This document shows positions 1-11,759 of a stretch of DNA of 64,000 nt, one piece after another; within the stretch, counting starts at the first letter, position 1; the number at the start of each line of letters is the position of its first letter. The position numbers and the translations under genes were made by a program. The stretch lies in the NCBI RefSeq assembly GCF_024166365.1, contig NC_064822.1:104032823-104096822 (forward strand), read 5' to 3'. The notes under the pieces are model-generated. The model worked only from the letters and a program-made list of their open reading frames with translations, was not told where the DNA came from and did not search any database. Source of the DNA: Elephas maximus indicus (Eukaryota > Chordata > Mammalia > Proboscidea > Elephantidae).

Positions 1-572
1 TACAGAATTTGGGGGTCCCATTTTTTTCTTCTGTGTATACTGTATACTGTCATCTGGCATCTAGTGTTCTTCGGGGAAGTAGAAGGACAGCATGGCTTTT
101 TTGCTACAAGCAAAAGATAAAAAACAAAACAGCACCAAGAGAGCATAAAGGCCGTAAAAAAAAAGTATAAAATTACATCACAGAAAAATATAAAAGTATA
201 TATATTATAACAATAACAGAAATATTATACAATCATTATTAAAAGGGAAAGGCTTAAGTTTGTGTCAAAAATATATATGTATTTCAAGTGACTTATGAAG
301 ATTAAAATTTTTTTAAATGTGCAAAGATATAAACTAGAATATGTTCATGTATTATTGTCAGTCAAAATTGAATTCAAAACAAAAAAAAAGACGAAGCATC
401 TAATACAGCAGCCAAACATAATAGATGCTCAACAAATATTTGCTGGCTGAATGAATACCACTTTCAGATTTTGAAGTCTACAATCCACAATGATGTCTAC
501 AAGCCACAAAAAAGTTATCGACTGTGAACCTTTACTATTCAATTCGCATAGCATAAAATACTGTAAGAATTA
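1..572. other. AT-rich noncoding stretch, no gene seen
   Basis: This stretch has no supportable coding region and is AT-rich. Around 400-460 it contains wording typical of the 3' end of MIR/L2 elements (a 'gatgctcaacaaatatttgctggctgaatga'-type end). I recognise nothing else. Confidence 0.5.
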
Positions 573-1068
573 CAGGTAGAACAGACTTACAATGGGGTTC
601 CGTTCTAATGACTTTGTCATAGGTCAGTTCTGACATGTCAAACACCTCTTTTTTTAGTTTTGATTATTATTTCCTTTTATTATCAGTATCTTTATAAATC
701 TGACCTTTATTTTTTGCAATCAGTTTTCTAGCAATGAATTCAGAGTCATAGCATCTGTGCAGTTCAATTGTCCTATGTCGTTAGAGTTGAGTGTTGCCAG
801 CTTCCTATCCATTACGACACCCTACACTGACACCGACACAGACCTCATTGTACACCAGGCCATAGGCTACTATACAGCAGTGTCTTGATCAGTAAATCAT
901 AACATTGAACATCTGTGAATGAACATTCGAGAATAACATCAGCAAATTATTCATCACAACATTGTATGTAATACATATTACTAACAAAAACATGTACTAA
1001 AAAAAAAAAAACAGTCATAAGTGCGGTCTGTCTTAACTTGAATATGTCCTTAAGTTGGGAACTACCTG
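573..1068. mobile_element. Non-autonomous Tc1/mariner (Tigger-like) DNA transposon
   Basis: The ends are inverted: the left end reads CAGGTAGAACAGACTTA and the right end reads ...TTAAGTTGGGAACTACCTG. Each end is flanked by a TA dinucleotide (571-572 and 1069-1070), the target duplication made by Tc1/mariner-type transposases. The 496 bp between hold no transposase frame, so this is a deletion derivative moved in trans. The superfamily call rests on the ends and the TA duplication; the subfamily is not identified. Confidence 0.65.
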
Positions 1069-1192
1069 TAACAAGAAAAATAAATGAATTTCAATAATTG
1101 TGGAAGACTTTTACATACCTTTCATAGTCCTGAACAAAGTAGATAGACGAAAACTAAAGTAATGGCAAGGAGAAACAGGATAATATAGCTAA

Positions 1193-1400
1193 TAATGTTG
1201 TTAGTTGCCAGCGAATCAATTCTGACTCTTCGCAAAGTCATATGTGCGGAGTAGAACTGTTCCCTAAGGTGTTCAAGGCTATGACCTTTCAGAAGCAGAT
1301 CACCAGGCTTATCTCCTAAGGCACTGCTGGGTGGGTTCGAATCGCCAATCTTTCAGGTAGTCAAGCATTTAACCATTTGTTCCACCCAGGAACTCCTTAG
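1193..1400 (-). mobile_element. AfroSINE, extended variant
   Basis: Read on the minus strand, this has the tRNA-derived head with the 'ggttcgaat' B-box region, then the extra 'gatctgcttctgaaaggtcatagcc' module, then the RTE-like tail ending near a GTT-rich run. It is diverged from the younger copies in the window. Confidence 0.75.
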
Positions 1401-2149
1401 TTAACAACAGTGTTCTAATAAAATGTATCTAATATGTACCCTGTAAACTAATATCTATGGAACATTTAAATAAAAAAGCTTACAGAACCCAAAAAGTAGA
1501 AATACAACAAATAAAATTCTCTCTTCATAAAAAAAAGAAAAAAACTTTTTTTTTTCAAATACATAATAGATGTGCAGAGAATGGATTTTAAAAAGAAACA
1601 AAATCATTTGGAAATTTTAAATATTCTACTAAAAATATCTGCATCAAAGAAGACCTCAAAACTGAAAATGAAAACTAAATATTAAAATAATGAAATACTA
1701 CACATCAAAAATATATGATATGACCAAAACAGATCTGAACTTAACATGCATGGTCTTAAGTACTCATATTACTAAACAGAAAATTTAAAAAATAAATAAT
1801 GAATAAATGATTTTAATTGGCAAGGTCAACAAAATTAATTTAAGAAAAACAGTATGGAAATGTTAAAAGTAAAAATTAATTAATTAAGAAACAGAATAAC
1901 AGAATTGCCAATTGCCAAATAAACCATGTAGTGCAAGATCTGTGCGAGTGAGTGTGTGTGAGGTAATTTCATCTTTCTTTCTCTTCAGCACAGGGATATT
2001 CTTGGTTAAAGGTTTAGGGTTTAAAGATTATCTCAGGGCAACAGTTTCATGGGTTCATCTGCTTCCATGGCTCCTGAAGTTCTGAATTCCATGAGAATTT
2101 GAAATTCTGTTACACATGTCCACCTTTTAATCCAGATTCATCCACAGAA

Positions 2150-2803
2150 TCGTTTTTTTTTTTTTAATTTTATTGTGGTTTGAGTGAAAGTTTACAGAGC
2201 AACTTAGTTTCCCATTCAACAATTCATACACATTTTGTTTTATGACACTAGTTGCAATTCCCTCAATGGACAGCACTCTACTCCTTCCTCCCTGGGTTCC
2301 CAGTTTTCATTCACCCATCTTTCCTGCCTTCTGAATTTTGTTTCCCTTTTGGTCTCATATGGTTGATTGTTCTGAGAAGCACATTCTTCATGGGTGTAAT
2401 TGTTCACTTTACGGACCTGCCGATTGTTTGGCTGAAAGGTGATCTCTGGGAGCATGTTCTGTTTCAGGATGTCTAAAGGTCATAGTCTCAGGGCTTCCCC
2501 CAGTCTCTATCAGAACAGTAAGTCTGGTCTTTTTTATGAATTTGAATTTTGTTCTACATTTTTCTCCCACTCTGTCTGGGACCTTCTATTGTGATCCCAA
2601 TCAAAGCAGTCAATAGTGGTAGCTGGGCACCATCTAGTTCTTCTGGTCTCAGGCTGGTGAAATCTATGGTTCATGTGGTCCATTCATCCTTGGGACTAAT
2701 TGTTTCCTTGAGTCTTTGATTTTCTTCACTCTTTTTTGCTCTGGACAGGAAGAGACCACTAGTTGTATCTTAGATGCCCACTCACAAACTTTCAAGACCC
2801 CAG
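2150..2803 (-). mobile_element. L1 LINE 3' end
   Basis: The poly-T start at 2153 and the 'tttgagtgaaagtttacagagc' wording are the reverse complement of the L1 3' terminus also seen at 17420-17460. The body matches the 3' UTR of the plus-strand L1 at 14284-17474, for example the 'ctagttcttctggtctcaggctg' segment. The small frames inside are UTR sequence, not genes. Confidence 0.8.
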
Positions 2804-3266
2804 AAATTTATTCTTTCACAGTTTAGATGGCTAGAAGTCTAAATTCAGGGCACTAGCTCCAAGGGAAGGATTTCTCTCTCTGTTGACTCTGGAGGAAGGC
2901 CATTGTCATTAATCTTCCCCTGGTCTAAGAATTTCTCAGCACAGGGATCCCCAGTCCAAAAGGACACACTCTGATCCTGGCTCTTCTTGCTTGGTGGCAA
3001 TGAAGTCCCTCTCCTTTCTGCTCACTTCTTTTATATCTCAAAAAAGATTGACTCAAGATACAACCTAATCCTGTAGATTGAATCCTCCTTCATTAACATA
3101 ACTGCCACTAATCCTGCCTCATTAACGTCATAAAGGTTAGGATTTACAACACATAGGATAATCACATTAGATCACAAAATAGATGACAATCACACAACAC
3201 TGGGAATCATGGCCCAGCCAAGTTGACACATATTTGAGGAGGCAGGATACAATTCAATCCTTGACA
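2804..3266 (-). mobile_element. MaLR-type LTR, fossil
   Basis: On the minus strand the element starts TGTCAAGGATTGAATTG, the typical MLT/MST-like LTR start, then has the 'gtgtcaacttggctgggcc' block shared with the LTRs at 51487-51738 and 53690-54219. It lies against L1 sequence on both sides. It is old and incomplete at its 3' side, and no internal region is attached here. Confidence 0.65.
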
Positions 3267-3525
3267 AGGTCCTAAATCCATTTTGAATTTCTTTTTGTGT
3301 ATGGCGTCACGCGTGGATCCTGTTTTATTTTTCTGCCTGTAAAAGTCCAGTTCTCCCAACACAATTTATTGAAGAGACTCTTCTTTCCCCATTGAATGGA
3401 CTAAGCACCCTTGTCAAAAATCAATTGGCCATAGATGTGAGGATTTATTTCTGGATTCTTAATTCTATTCCATTGGATTATTATACCAGTATAAGGTTGT
3501 ATTGATTATTCTTGATCTAAAAGAA
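3267..3525 (-). mobile_element. L1 ORF2 fragment, decayed
   Basis: The 'cttgtcaaaaatcaattggccatagatgtg' wording is the reverse complement of a well-known L1 ORF2 segment. It is too short and decayed for subfamily assignment. It may be the host sequence of the neighbouring L1 3' end and LTR. Confidence 0.65.
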
Positions 3526-3833
3526 GAAAATAGAGGGTTGAGCTTAGGAGGCCAGCAAAGTGATGACATTCCTAGGATGACAACTGAGTAATTACCTCAA
3601 TGACAAATCTGTCCAGGTTAGAACACGAAGACAGATGACTCAGAAAGGGAAGTGTCCAGGAAAAGAAGAGGAATTTACACACCAAGTGGCATTATTTAGA
3701 GCTGAAAAACTCCTGAGGATACAATCAAACCAATTGATACAGTGCAAAAAGGATAATTCATTTAAACTTGCTAGGAACATTCTCATTTAAATAGCTCTAA
3801 ATATGTTATATGTAATATAACATATTAAAAAAA

Positions 3834-3993
3834 AGAAAACCATTGCCATCAAATCAATTCAACTCATAAAGACCCTACAGAACGGAGTAGAACTCCCCAT
3901 AGGGTTTCCAAGGAGCGGCTGGTAGATTCAAACTGCAGATCTTTTGGTTAACACTCATAGCTTGCCATAGTTCTCCAGCATCACCAGGGCTCC
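3834..3993 (-). mobile_element. AfroSINE
   Basis: This is the reverse complement of the AfroSINE consensus. The tail side ('cattgccatcaaatcaattcaactcat') is on the left and the tRNA-derived head ('caccagggctcct') is on the right. The copy is moderately diverged. Confidence 0.9.
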
Positions 3994-4153
3994 TCTCTCT
4001 CTCTCTCTCTCTATATATATATGTACATGTGTATGTAAGTATAGATATGTGTATGTATGTATACAGGTAAATATGTGTGTATATGTGTGTGTATATATAT
4101 GTAAGTATATGTGTATGTGTCTGTATATATATGTGTGTGTGTGTATACACGTA
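3994..4153. repeat. Compound microsatellite (CT)n, (TA)n, (GTGTAT)n
   Basis: Low-complexity repeats sit between two AfroSINEs of opposite orientation. Both strands stay open here only because the repeat lacks stop triplets. Confidence 0.9.
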
Positions 4154-4335
4154 TGGAGCCCTGGTGGTGCAGTGGTTAAGAGCTTGGCTGCTAACCAAAA
4201 GGTCAGCAGTTAGAATCCACCAGGCACTCCTTGGAAACCCTATGGGGCAGTTCTACTCTGTCCTATAGGGTCATTATGAGTTGGAATCAATTTAACAGCA
4301 ATGGGTTTGTTGTTTTGTTTTTGTTTTTGTTAGGT
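4154..4335 (+). mobile_element. AfroSINE
   Basis: A good match to the canonical form: head 'ggagccctggtggtgcagtggttaagagc', body 'ccttggaaaccctatggggcagttctactctgtcctatagggtca', then a short tail and a T-rich run. It lies head-to-head with the copy at 3834-3993. Confidence 0.93.
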
Positions 4336-4524
4336 TTTATATACACGTGTGTGTGTACGAATGTGCGTATTTGGTTTTATTTATGTATATATTATCCTAC
4401 TTGGCTGTATAATTTAAAATTTTACAAAGTCATAATAATGTAAATGTTATTTTTTAACTTCAAGAATCAACCCAGAGTCAAATCACAACAGTTTCCTGTG
4501 GTTACAGAGCATGCTATAGATCTA

Positions 4525-4642
4525 CAGGATCTGACTGTAGAGGACTGTAAGCATGGTGCAGAATTAGGCAATATTTCATTCTGTTATATGTCAGATCGCC
4601 ATGAGTTGGAGACAACTCAACGGCAACTGACAACAACAACTG
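4525..4642 (+). mobile_element. RTE (BovB-type) LINE 3' fragment
   Basis: The end 'tttcattctgttatatgtcagatcgccatgagttgg...caacaacaac' matches the 3' end of the full RTE copy (reverse complement of 5055-5150). It is a 5'-truncated piece of roughly 120 bp ending in the CAA repeat. Confidence 0.7.
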
Positions 4643-5054
4643 CAGAGGGAGTTGTGGGATAGAGTGGTAGTACTACTGTAGTATTAATATCTTCTTTAAA
4701 AATGGTTCAAAAATGGTTTAAATTATGAGAATTGGTGAATCTATGATTGCTAAGTCAAGAAATGGAGTTTTGAGTATGCTGCAGAACTCAGAGTGGTGAC
4801 AAGTGGAGGGATGGAGACTACTGATATAATCATGTGGCGGTAAGAGGATGCAGATAAGTAATATACTGAATATCTTCTTCTATTAAAGCAGGGAGTATAA
4901 ATTGACGTGATTATAGTTGAGAAATAGAGAAATAGGGGTATAAAGACATTTGTAGGTATGAAAGTAACAATCAGAAAAAGTTGAATTAGAAAGAATAAAA
5001 AATAACTGCACTGGGGAATGAGACAAGGAAACTGTTAATTTTCAATATAAGCTC

Positions 5055-8000
5055 GTTGTTGATGTTAGGTGCCATCGAGTCCGTTCCAACTCAGAGCGAC
5101 CCTATGCACAACAGAACAAAACACTGCCCAGTCCCGCGCCATCCTTACAATCGTTGTTATGCTTGAGCTCATTGTTGCAGCCACTGTGTCAATCCACCTC
5201 ATTGAGGGTCTTCCTCTTTTCCAGTGACCCTGTACTCTGCCAAGCATGATGCCTTTCTCCAGGGACTCAACCCTCCTGACAGCCTGCCCAAAGCATGTAA
5301 GATGCAGTCTGGCCATCCTTGCCTCTAAGGGGCATTCTGGCCACACTTCTTCCAAGACAGATTTGTTCATTCTTTTGGCAGCCCATGGTATATTCAATAT
5401 TCTTCACCAACACCACAATTCAAAGGCGTCAACTCTTCTTCAGTCTCCCTTATTCATTGTCCAGCTTTCACACGCATATGATGCGACTGAAAATACCATG
5501 ACTTGGGTCAGGCGTACGTTAGTCTTTAGGGTGACATCTTTGCTCTTCAACACTTTGAAGAGGTCCTTTGCAGCAGGTTTGCCCAATGCAATGAGTCTTT
5601 TGATTTCTTGACTGCTGCTTCCATGGCTGTTGATTGTGGATCCAAGTAAAATGAAATCCTTGACAACTTCAATCTTTTCTCCGTTTATCATGATATTGCT
5701 CATTGGTCCAGTTGTGAGGATTTTTGTTTTCTTTATGTTGAGGTGTAATCCATACTGAAGGCTGTGTCTTTGATCTTCATTAGTAAGTGCTTCAAGTCCT
5801 CTTCACTTTCAGCAAGCAAGGTTGTGTCATCTGCATAACACAGGTTGTTATGAGTCTTCCTCCAATCCTAATGCCCCGTTCTTCTTCATATACTCCAGCT
5901 TCTCGTATTATTTGTCGGCATACAGATTAAATAGGTATGGGGAAAGAATACAACCCTGACGCACACCTTTCCTGACTTTAAACCAATCAGTATCCCCTTG
6001 TTCTGTCCGAACAACTGCCTCTTGATCCATGTAAAGTTTCCTCATGAGCACAATTAAGTGTTCTGGAATTCCCATTCTTCACAGTGTTATCCATAGTTGG
6101 TTATGATCCATACAGTCAAGTGCCTTAGCATAGTCAATAAAATACAGGTAAACATCCTTCTGGTATTCTCTGCTTTCAGCCAGGATCCATCTGACATCAG
6201 CAATGATATCCCTGGTTCCACATCCTCTTCTGAAACTGGTCTGAATTTCTGGCAGTTCCCTGTCGATATACTGCTGCAGCCGTTTTTGAATGATCTTCAG
6301 GAAAATTTTGCTTGTGTGTCATATTAATGATATTGTTCTATAATTTCCACATTCGGTTGGATCACCTTTCTTGGGAATAGGCATAAATACGGCTCTCTTC
6401 CAGTCAATTGGCCAGGAAGCTGTCTTCCATATTTCTTGGCATAGACAAGTGAGCACCTCCAGCGCTGCATCTCTTTGTTGAATTGATATTGATCAATTGC
6501 TATGCATCTCAATTGATAGTCCATCAATTCCTGGAGCCCTGTTTTCCACCAATGCCTTCAGAGCAGTTTGGACTTCTTCCTTCAGTACCATTGGTTCCTG
6601 ATCATATGCCACCTCTTGAAATGGTTGAATATCGACTAATTCTTTTTGGTATAACGACTCTGTGTATTCCTTCCATCTTCTTTTGATGCTTCCTGAGTCA
6701 TTTAATATTTTCCCATGGAATCCTTCACTATTGCAACCCGAGGCTTGAATTTTTTCTTCAGTTCTTTCAACTTGAGAAATGCCGAGCGTGTTCTTCCCTT
6801 TTGGTTTTCCATCTCCAGCTCTTTGCACATGTCATTATAATACTTTACTTTGTCTTCTTGAGAGGCCCTTTGAAATCTTCTGTTCAGTTCTTTTACTTCA
6901 TCAGTTCTTCCTTTTGCTTTAGCTGTTTGATGCTCAAGAGCAAGTTTCAGAGTTTCGTCTGACATACATCTTGGTCTTTTCTTTCTTTCCTGACTTTTCA
7001 GTGACCTCTTGCTTTCTTCATGGATGATGTCCTTGATGTCATTCCACAACTCATCTGGTCTGCGGTCACTAGTGTTCAATGTGTCAAATCTTTTCTTCAG
7101 ATAGCCACTAAATTCAGGTAGGATACACTCAAGGTCATATTTTGGCTCTCGTGGACTTGCTCTGATTTTCTTCAGTTTCAGCTTGAACTTGCATATGAGC
7201 AATTGATGGTCTGTTCCACAGTCAGCCCCTGGCCTTGTTCTGACTGATGACATTGAGCTTTTCCATCGTCTCTTTCCACAGATGTAGTCAGTTTCGTTTC
7301 TGTGTGTTCCCTCTGGCAAGGTCCATGTGTGTAGTTGCCATTTATGTTGGTGAAAGAAGGTATTTGCAATGAAGAAGTTGGTCTTGCAAAATTCTATCAT
7401 TCAATCTCTGGCATTGTTTCTATCACCAAGGCCATATTTTCCAACTACTGATCCTTCTTCTTTGTTTCCAACTTTTGCCTTCCAATCGCCAGTAATTATC
7501 AATGCATCTTGATTGCATGTTGGATCAATTTCAGACTGCAGCAGCTGATAAAAATCTTCTATTTCTTCATCTTTGGCCCTAGTGGTGGGTGCATCAGTTT
7601 GAATAATAGTCCTATTAACTGGTCTTCCTTGTAGGCATATGGATATTATCCTATCACTGACAGCACTGTACTTCAGAATATATCTTGAAACGTTCTTTTT
7701 GACGATGAATGCAACCTCATTCCTCTTCGAGTTGTCATTCCCAGCATAGTAGACTATATGATTGTCCAATTCAAAATGGCCAATACCAGTCCATTTCAGC
7801 TCACTAATGCCTAGGATATCGATGTTTATGCATTCCATTTCATTTCTGACGATTTCCAATTTTCCTAGATTCATACTTTGTACATTCCAGGTTCCGATTA
7901 TTAATGGATGTTTGCAGCTGTTTCTTCTCATTTTGAGTCCTGCCACATCAGCAAATGAAGGTCCCGAAAGCTTTACCCCATCCATGCCATTAAGGTCGAC

Positions 8001-8301
8001 TCTACTTTGAGGAGGCAGCTCTTCCCCTGTCATCTTTTGAGTGCCTTCCAACCTAGGGGGCTCATCTTCTAGCACTATATCAGACAATGTTTTGCTGCTA
8101 TACTTAAGGTTTTCACTGGCTAATGCTTTTCAGAAGTAGACTGCTGGGTCCTTCTTCCTAGTCTGTCTTAGTCTGGAAGCTCAGCTGAAACCTGTCCTCC
8201 ATGGGTGACCCTGCTGGTATCTGAATACTGGTGGCATAGCTTCCAGCATCACAGCAACACACAAGCCCCCACAGTATGACAAAATGACAGACACGTGGGG
8301 G
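5055..8301 (-). mobile_element. Full-length RTE (BovB-type) LINE with target-site duplication
   Basis: This 3,247-bp element is flanked by perfect 8-bp direct repeats ATAAGCTC at 5047-5054 and 8302-8309, so it is one complete insertion. The minus-strand frame from about 8087 encodes an apurinic/apyrimidinic endonuclease-like domain: GTWNVQSMN at its start, LGISELKWTGIG in the middle, then ITGDWKAKVG. It continues through one in-frame TGA at 7398-7400 to 6702. The inverted copy at 39400-40005 reads an Arg codon (CGC) there, so CpG decay is the likely cause. The reverse transcriptase part (about 6830-5400) is shifted between frames and inactive. The 3' end carries the GTT-repeat tail. RTE enzymes nick DNA and reverse-transcribe their own RNA at the nick, and they probably mobilised the AfroSINEs. 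This copy is dead. Confidence 0.9.
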
Positions 8302-8449
8302 ATAAGCTCATTATAAGCTATTTATTCCATAGTCTGTGTTTTTGCCAGATGCATGTATTACCCTGAGGAAACTTGTAATTATAAATATATTTAAAAAAAC
8401 AAATTACAAACAACTTGACAGAAGCAAAAACAGTTGTGAAATACTTTAA

Positions 8450-8861
8450 CCCTACAGCACATCAAGTAGGCAAAAAAAAAAACTCCATCACGTAGAGAAT
8501 GGATAAATAAATTGTGGTATACAATGGAATATTTACACATAATAGAAAAAGAACTATTGATAAAACAACACAGATGAGTCTCATTGACATTACGTTGTAT
8601 AAGAAAAAGCCAGATACAAAGAATACATAATTCACATTATTTAATGTAATTTATATTAAGTTCAAGAACAAGAAAGAAATAATTATTGATGAGTGAGGTC
8701 AGGATGTGGTTACCTATGGGGATGGAATGAATAGGAAACAGCATGAGAAAATTTTCTAAGTTGATGAAATATTCTGTATCCTGACCTGAGTGGTGGTAAC
8801 ACAGGTGTACACATATATCAAAATTCATCAAGCCATACATTAGATGAATGCACTATACTCA
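8450..8861 (+). mobile_element. Old L1 LINE 3' portion (left part)
   Basis: The 'agagaatggataaataaattgtggtatacaatggaata' wording is typical of the L1 ORF2/3' UTR boundary. The sequence resumes at about 9221-9290 beyond an inserted SINE and ends with AATAAATAATAAAA, a decayed poly-A tail. Confidence 0.7.
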
Positions 8862-9220
8862 TTTTGTTGTTGTTGTTTGTTGTTATTAGCTGCCATCCAG
8901 TCACCCCCAACTCATGGTGACCACATGCACAAGAGAACAAGACATTGCCTGGTCCTTTGCCATCCCCATGATCAGTTGCAGATAAGATCAGTATAATCCA
9001 TAGGGTTTTCATTGGCTGGTTTTCAGAAGTAGATCACCAGGCCTTTCTTCCTAGTTCATCTTAGTCAGGAACCTCTGCTGAAACCTGTTCAGCATCATAG
9101 CAACACATAAGCTTCCACTGATAGATGGATGGTGACTGTGCATGAGGTGCATTGCCCAGGACTCAAACTCAGGTCTCCCACATGGAAGGCAAGAACTCTA
9201 CCACTGAACCACCAATGCCA
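8862..9220 (-). mobile_element. SINE with tRNA-Gly head and RTE-derived body and tail
   Basis: Read on the minus strand, the first 71 nt (9218-9148) are a recognisable tRNA-Gly: GCATTGGTGGTTCAGTGGT at the 5' end, a TCC triplet in the anticodon position, a B-box-like 'gagtttgagtcc' and an end reading GCAATGCA. The body then shares 'gaacaggtttcagcagaggttcctgactaag' with the 5' region of the full RTE at about 8130-8260. The end shares the RTE 3' terminus plus a CAA repeat. It is therefore a tRNA-RTE chimeric SINE, inserted into an older L1. Its head differs from that of the abundant AfroSINEs. Confidence 0.8.
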
Positions 9221-9290
9221 CACTTATTCACTTTACTTTTGTATTTTATACCTCAATAAATAATAAAATTAAACTAAAACAATTCGTTCC
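9221..9290 (+). mobile_element. Old L1 LINE 3' end (right part)
   Basis: This is the continuation of the L1 at 8450-8861 past the inserted SINE, ending in 'cctcaataaataataaaattaaa'. Confidence 0.55.
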
Positions 9291-11265
9291 TAGGCATATT
9301 CTGCAGTTTCTGATGATACATATTAGCCATGCCCTGCAGCTGCTTTGGTACATAATCCTCTTCCTTTCATGGCAAGGCAGTAATTCCCAAGTCTAGTCAT
9401 GCTGGGACTTGACCCCAACTATTGGTCCAGAAGCTGTGGGGAGAGGTGGGAGAAGGCAAGTAACTTCTTACAAGGCATTGCCTCGAGTGAAGTTTCTGCA
9501 GAGTCTCCAAGCAAAGAAAGACTACTATTACCTAGCAATGTTTAATGGACCACTTCTACAGGCCCTGATGGTTCAAAGTGTTCAGGGTTCTCAAGCACAT
9601 CCATCCAGATGTCCCCATCTCAAGTTTCACAGTACTGCTCTTTCCAGTTAGAATCCTGAATTTAGCACAGGAAATTTTCAAAGTGTGAAGTCAGTCTTCT
9701 TTGTAATTCACCTACTCTCACAATCAGATCTTGGGCCAAATTTTCATCACAGAACACCCTTTCTCTGCAGAAGATAAAGGTTCCTTCAAACACTGTCATA
9801 ATGACCTTCTGGCTTTCACATCATCCCATAGTTTGATTAAATCAGCTATCCCAGTTGGGATGACTAACCCAACCCCATCGTTTTATTTCTTTAGCACACC
9901 AATTGCGTTACACAACAACAAACTAACTGCACACATCTTATAATTATCATTGTCTCCATATCTTCCAATTGCTATAGATACTGCATATGTCAGTACGTCT
10001 CTTTCTACCTGTATGCCTTTCTAATTTACCAGGTAGGAGTCATGTGGTTGTGACACAGGTTACCAAGCCTGGGGTTATCACTTACTAGCAGCAATTGGGT
10101 TCTTTCTGCCATTTGCTCATAATTAAGTGCCTGTATTAAATTTTTGCTTCACACGCAAATGGAAACTTGAAAGAAAAATCAATATCAGCTGTAATAAATG
10201 TATATTCTTTCTTACTTGAGTCTGTAGCTTAAAAAAATTGAAAACACAGCACTTATCAAGGAAATGCAAAACGGTATTGCCATTACATTAACTCCCTGGG
10301 CCATCTGCGTCTAGGGACAACAGAAAAAAATGATGAACTTTCTAGCATCCCTATAGATTTTCAGTTGAGAGGTATTTTTGTTGTTGTGTTTGATCTCCAA
10401 AATTATCAAGCTATAGATTATGAAATTCAAAAAAAGTGTTATGATGCAGTACAGCAAAGGTATGGCCTGGCCTCACACAGAAACTGTAGAGAGGCTGAGA
10501 TAGCAGACTAAACCTGTCTTGTATAACAGAATTTACCACTATCATTGAGAGGAACAGGTAGAGAAGGCCTCACTCCTACCCTCAGTTAATCTAATCTTCA
10601 AGATAGCAATGATAATATAAGAGCAGGTGTAAGAGAAAAGGCTGGGAGGAAGCAGTCAAATACAGTCATGACCACTGCAGTAAGAAGAATAACTCTATCA
10701 GGGAAAAAGTTGGTGCAGGAGAGAAGGGAGAGGTCATGGCAGAGAGAACAAATACTATGTTACATGATCATATGATTTATATGATGATTATGAGCACATA
10801 TTTCTGACCTTCTGGCCTGTGGTGCCTGAATGATTGAGACCATCAACTCACCCGCAGCACCTCACTGCTGCTATGTGTCCATGGCTCTGGCCTCATTCAG
10901 CATTACAGCTCTGTGATACCTGCTCTTATCACCTTGGCTGGGAAGCTGCAGATAATGCTTGTCACCAAAAAGGATTCTCAATTTCCCACACCTACGTACT
11001 GTTTCCTAGTGAATTTATCCTTTTTGACATGTTTTATTTGTGAGTCATAGCTCTGAAGTAGATCAAAACCCTCTTAGATCAGAAGAAAATCATGTCTATC
11101 ACCATATCCATTATGCAAAGCAGCCCAGTGTTTTTCAGTGGCACATCTGAGTTCTTGCATAATACACCAGTGATTGATATATGTAAGATCATTTTTCAAG
11201 TATATCAATGCTGTTGTGATAAGTGAAAAACAAATTCATTTCTCACTTGATAATAAGTTTTTGTC
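9291..11265. other. About 2 kb without a recognised gene or repeat
   Basis: Only short frames occur here (up to 80 codons), with no domain I recognise. Composition is unremarkable. Parts may be very old interspersed repeats, but none can be named from sequence reading. Confidence 0.4.
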
Positions 11266-11267
11266 AC

Positions 11268-11432
11268 CTTGCCAAAACCCATTGCCATCGAGTCGATTCT
11301 GACTCATGGCAACCCTGTAGGACAGAGTAGAACTGCTCCCACAGGGTTTTCCAAGGAGCAGTTGGTAGATTCGAACTGCTGACCTTTTGGTTAGCAGCCG
11401 AATTCTTAACCACTGCACCACCAGGGCTCCTT
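11268..11432 (-). mobile_element. AfroSINE
   Basis: A near-canonical copy on the minus strand. The tail side 'ccattgccatcgagtcgattctgactcat' is on the left and the head 'accaccagggctcctt' on the right, with the T/CpG-rich core well preserved. Confidence 0.93.
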
Positions 11433-11759
11433 TGTCACCATAGATATTCTAAATCAATGAACAATGTACAATAACTGTGATGGATGTATTTGAGTATTTT
11501 TTATGTTAAACATATGTTCCATCACTGTAAGGGATTGGTAACCACTGCACTATCTCATGGAATCCAGTCCTATATTAGATACTCACGATATGTGCATGAG
11601 ATAGAAGCCCTGCTGTATGTACCTGGGTTTACGTCATGCTCACATATGTTCTTCCTTATTTATATTTCATCTGAAGTTCCAGAGGTCATTTGCTTTTTTC
11701 ACAAGGATAACAATGAGGAAGAGAACAAAAGACAAATGCGCAAGCTTTATTTCTGCTAA

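Noticed and set aside
3875-4198. 107-codon minus-strand frame rich in His, Thr, Tyr and Ile
   Set aside because: It is produced by a TA/GTGTAT microsatellite and an AfroSINE.
5055-8301. Endonuclease-like frames as a novel nuclease system
   Set aside because: Sequence motifs, length, ends and a second copy at 37441-40283 show an RTE LINE.
9148-9218. A functional tRNA-Gly gene on the minus strand
   Set aside because: The head is fused to an RTE-derived SINE body, the acceptor stem has a mismatch, several stem positions have changed, and the element sits inside an L1. A SINE head explains it better.
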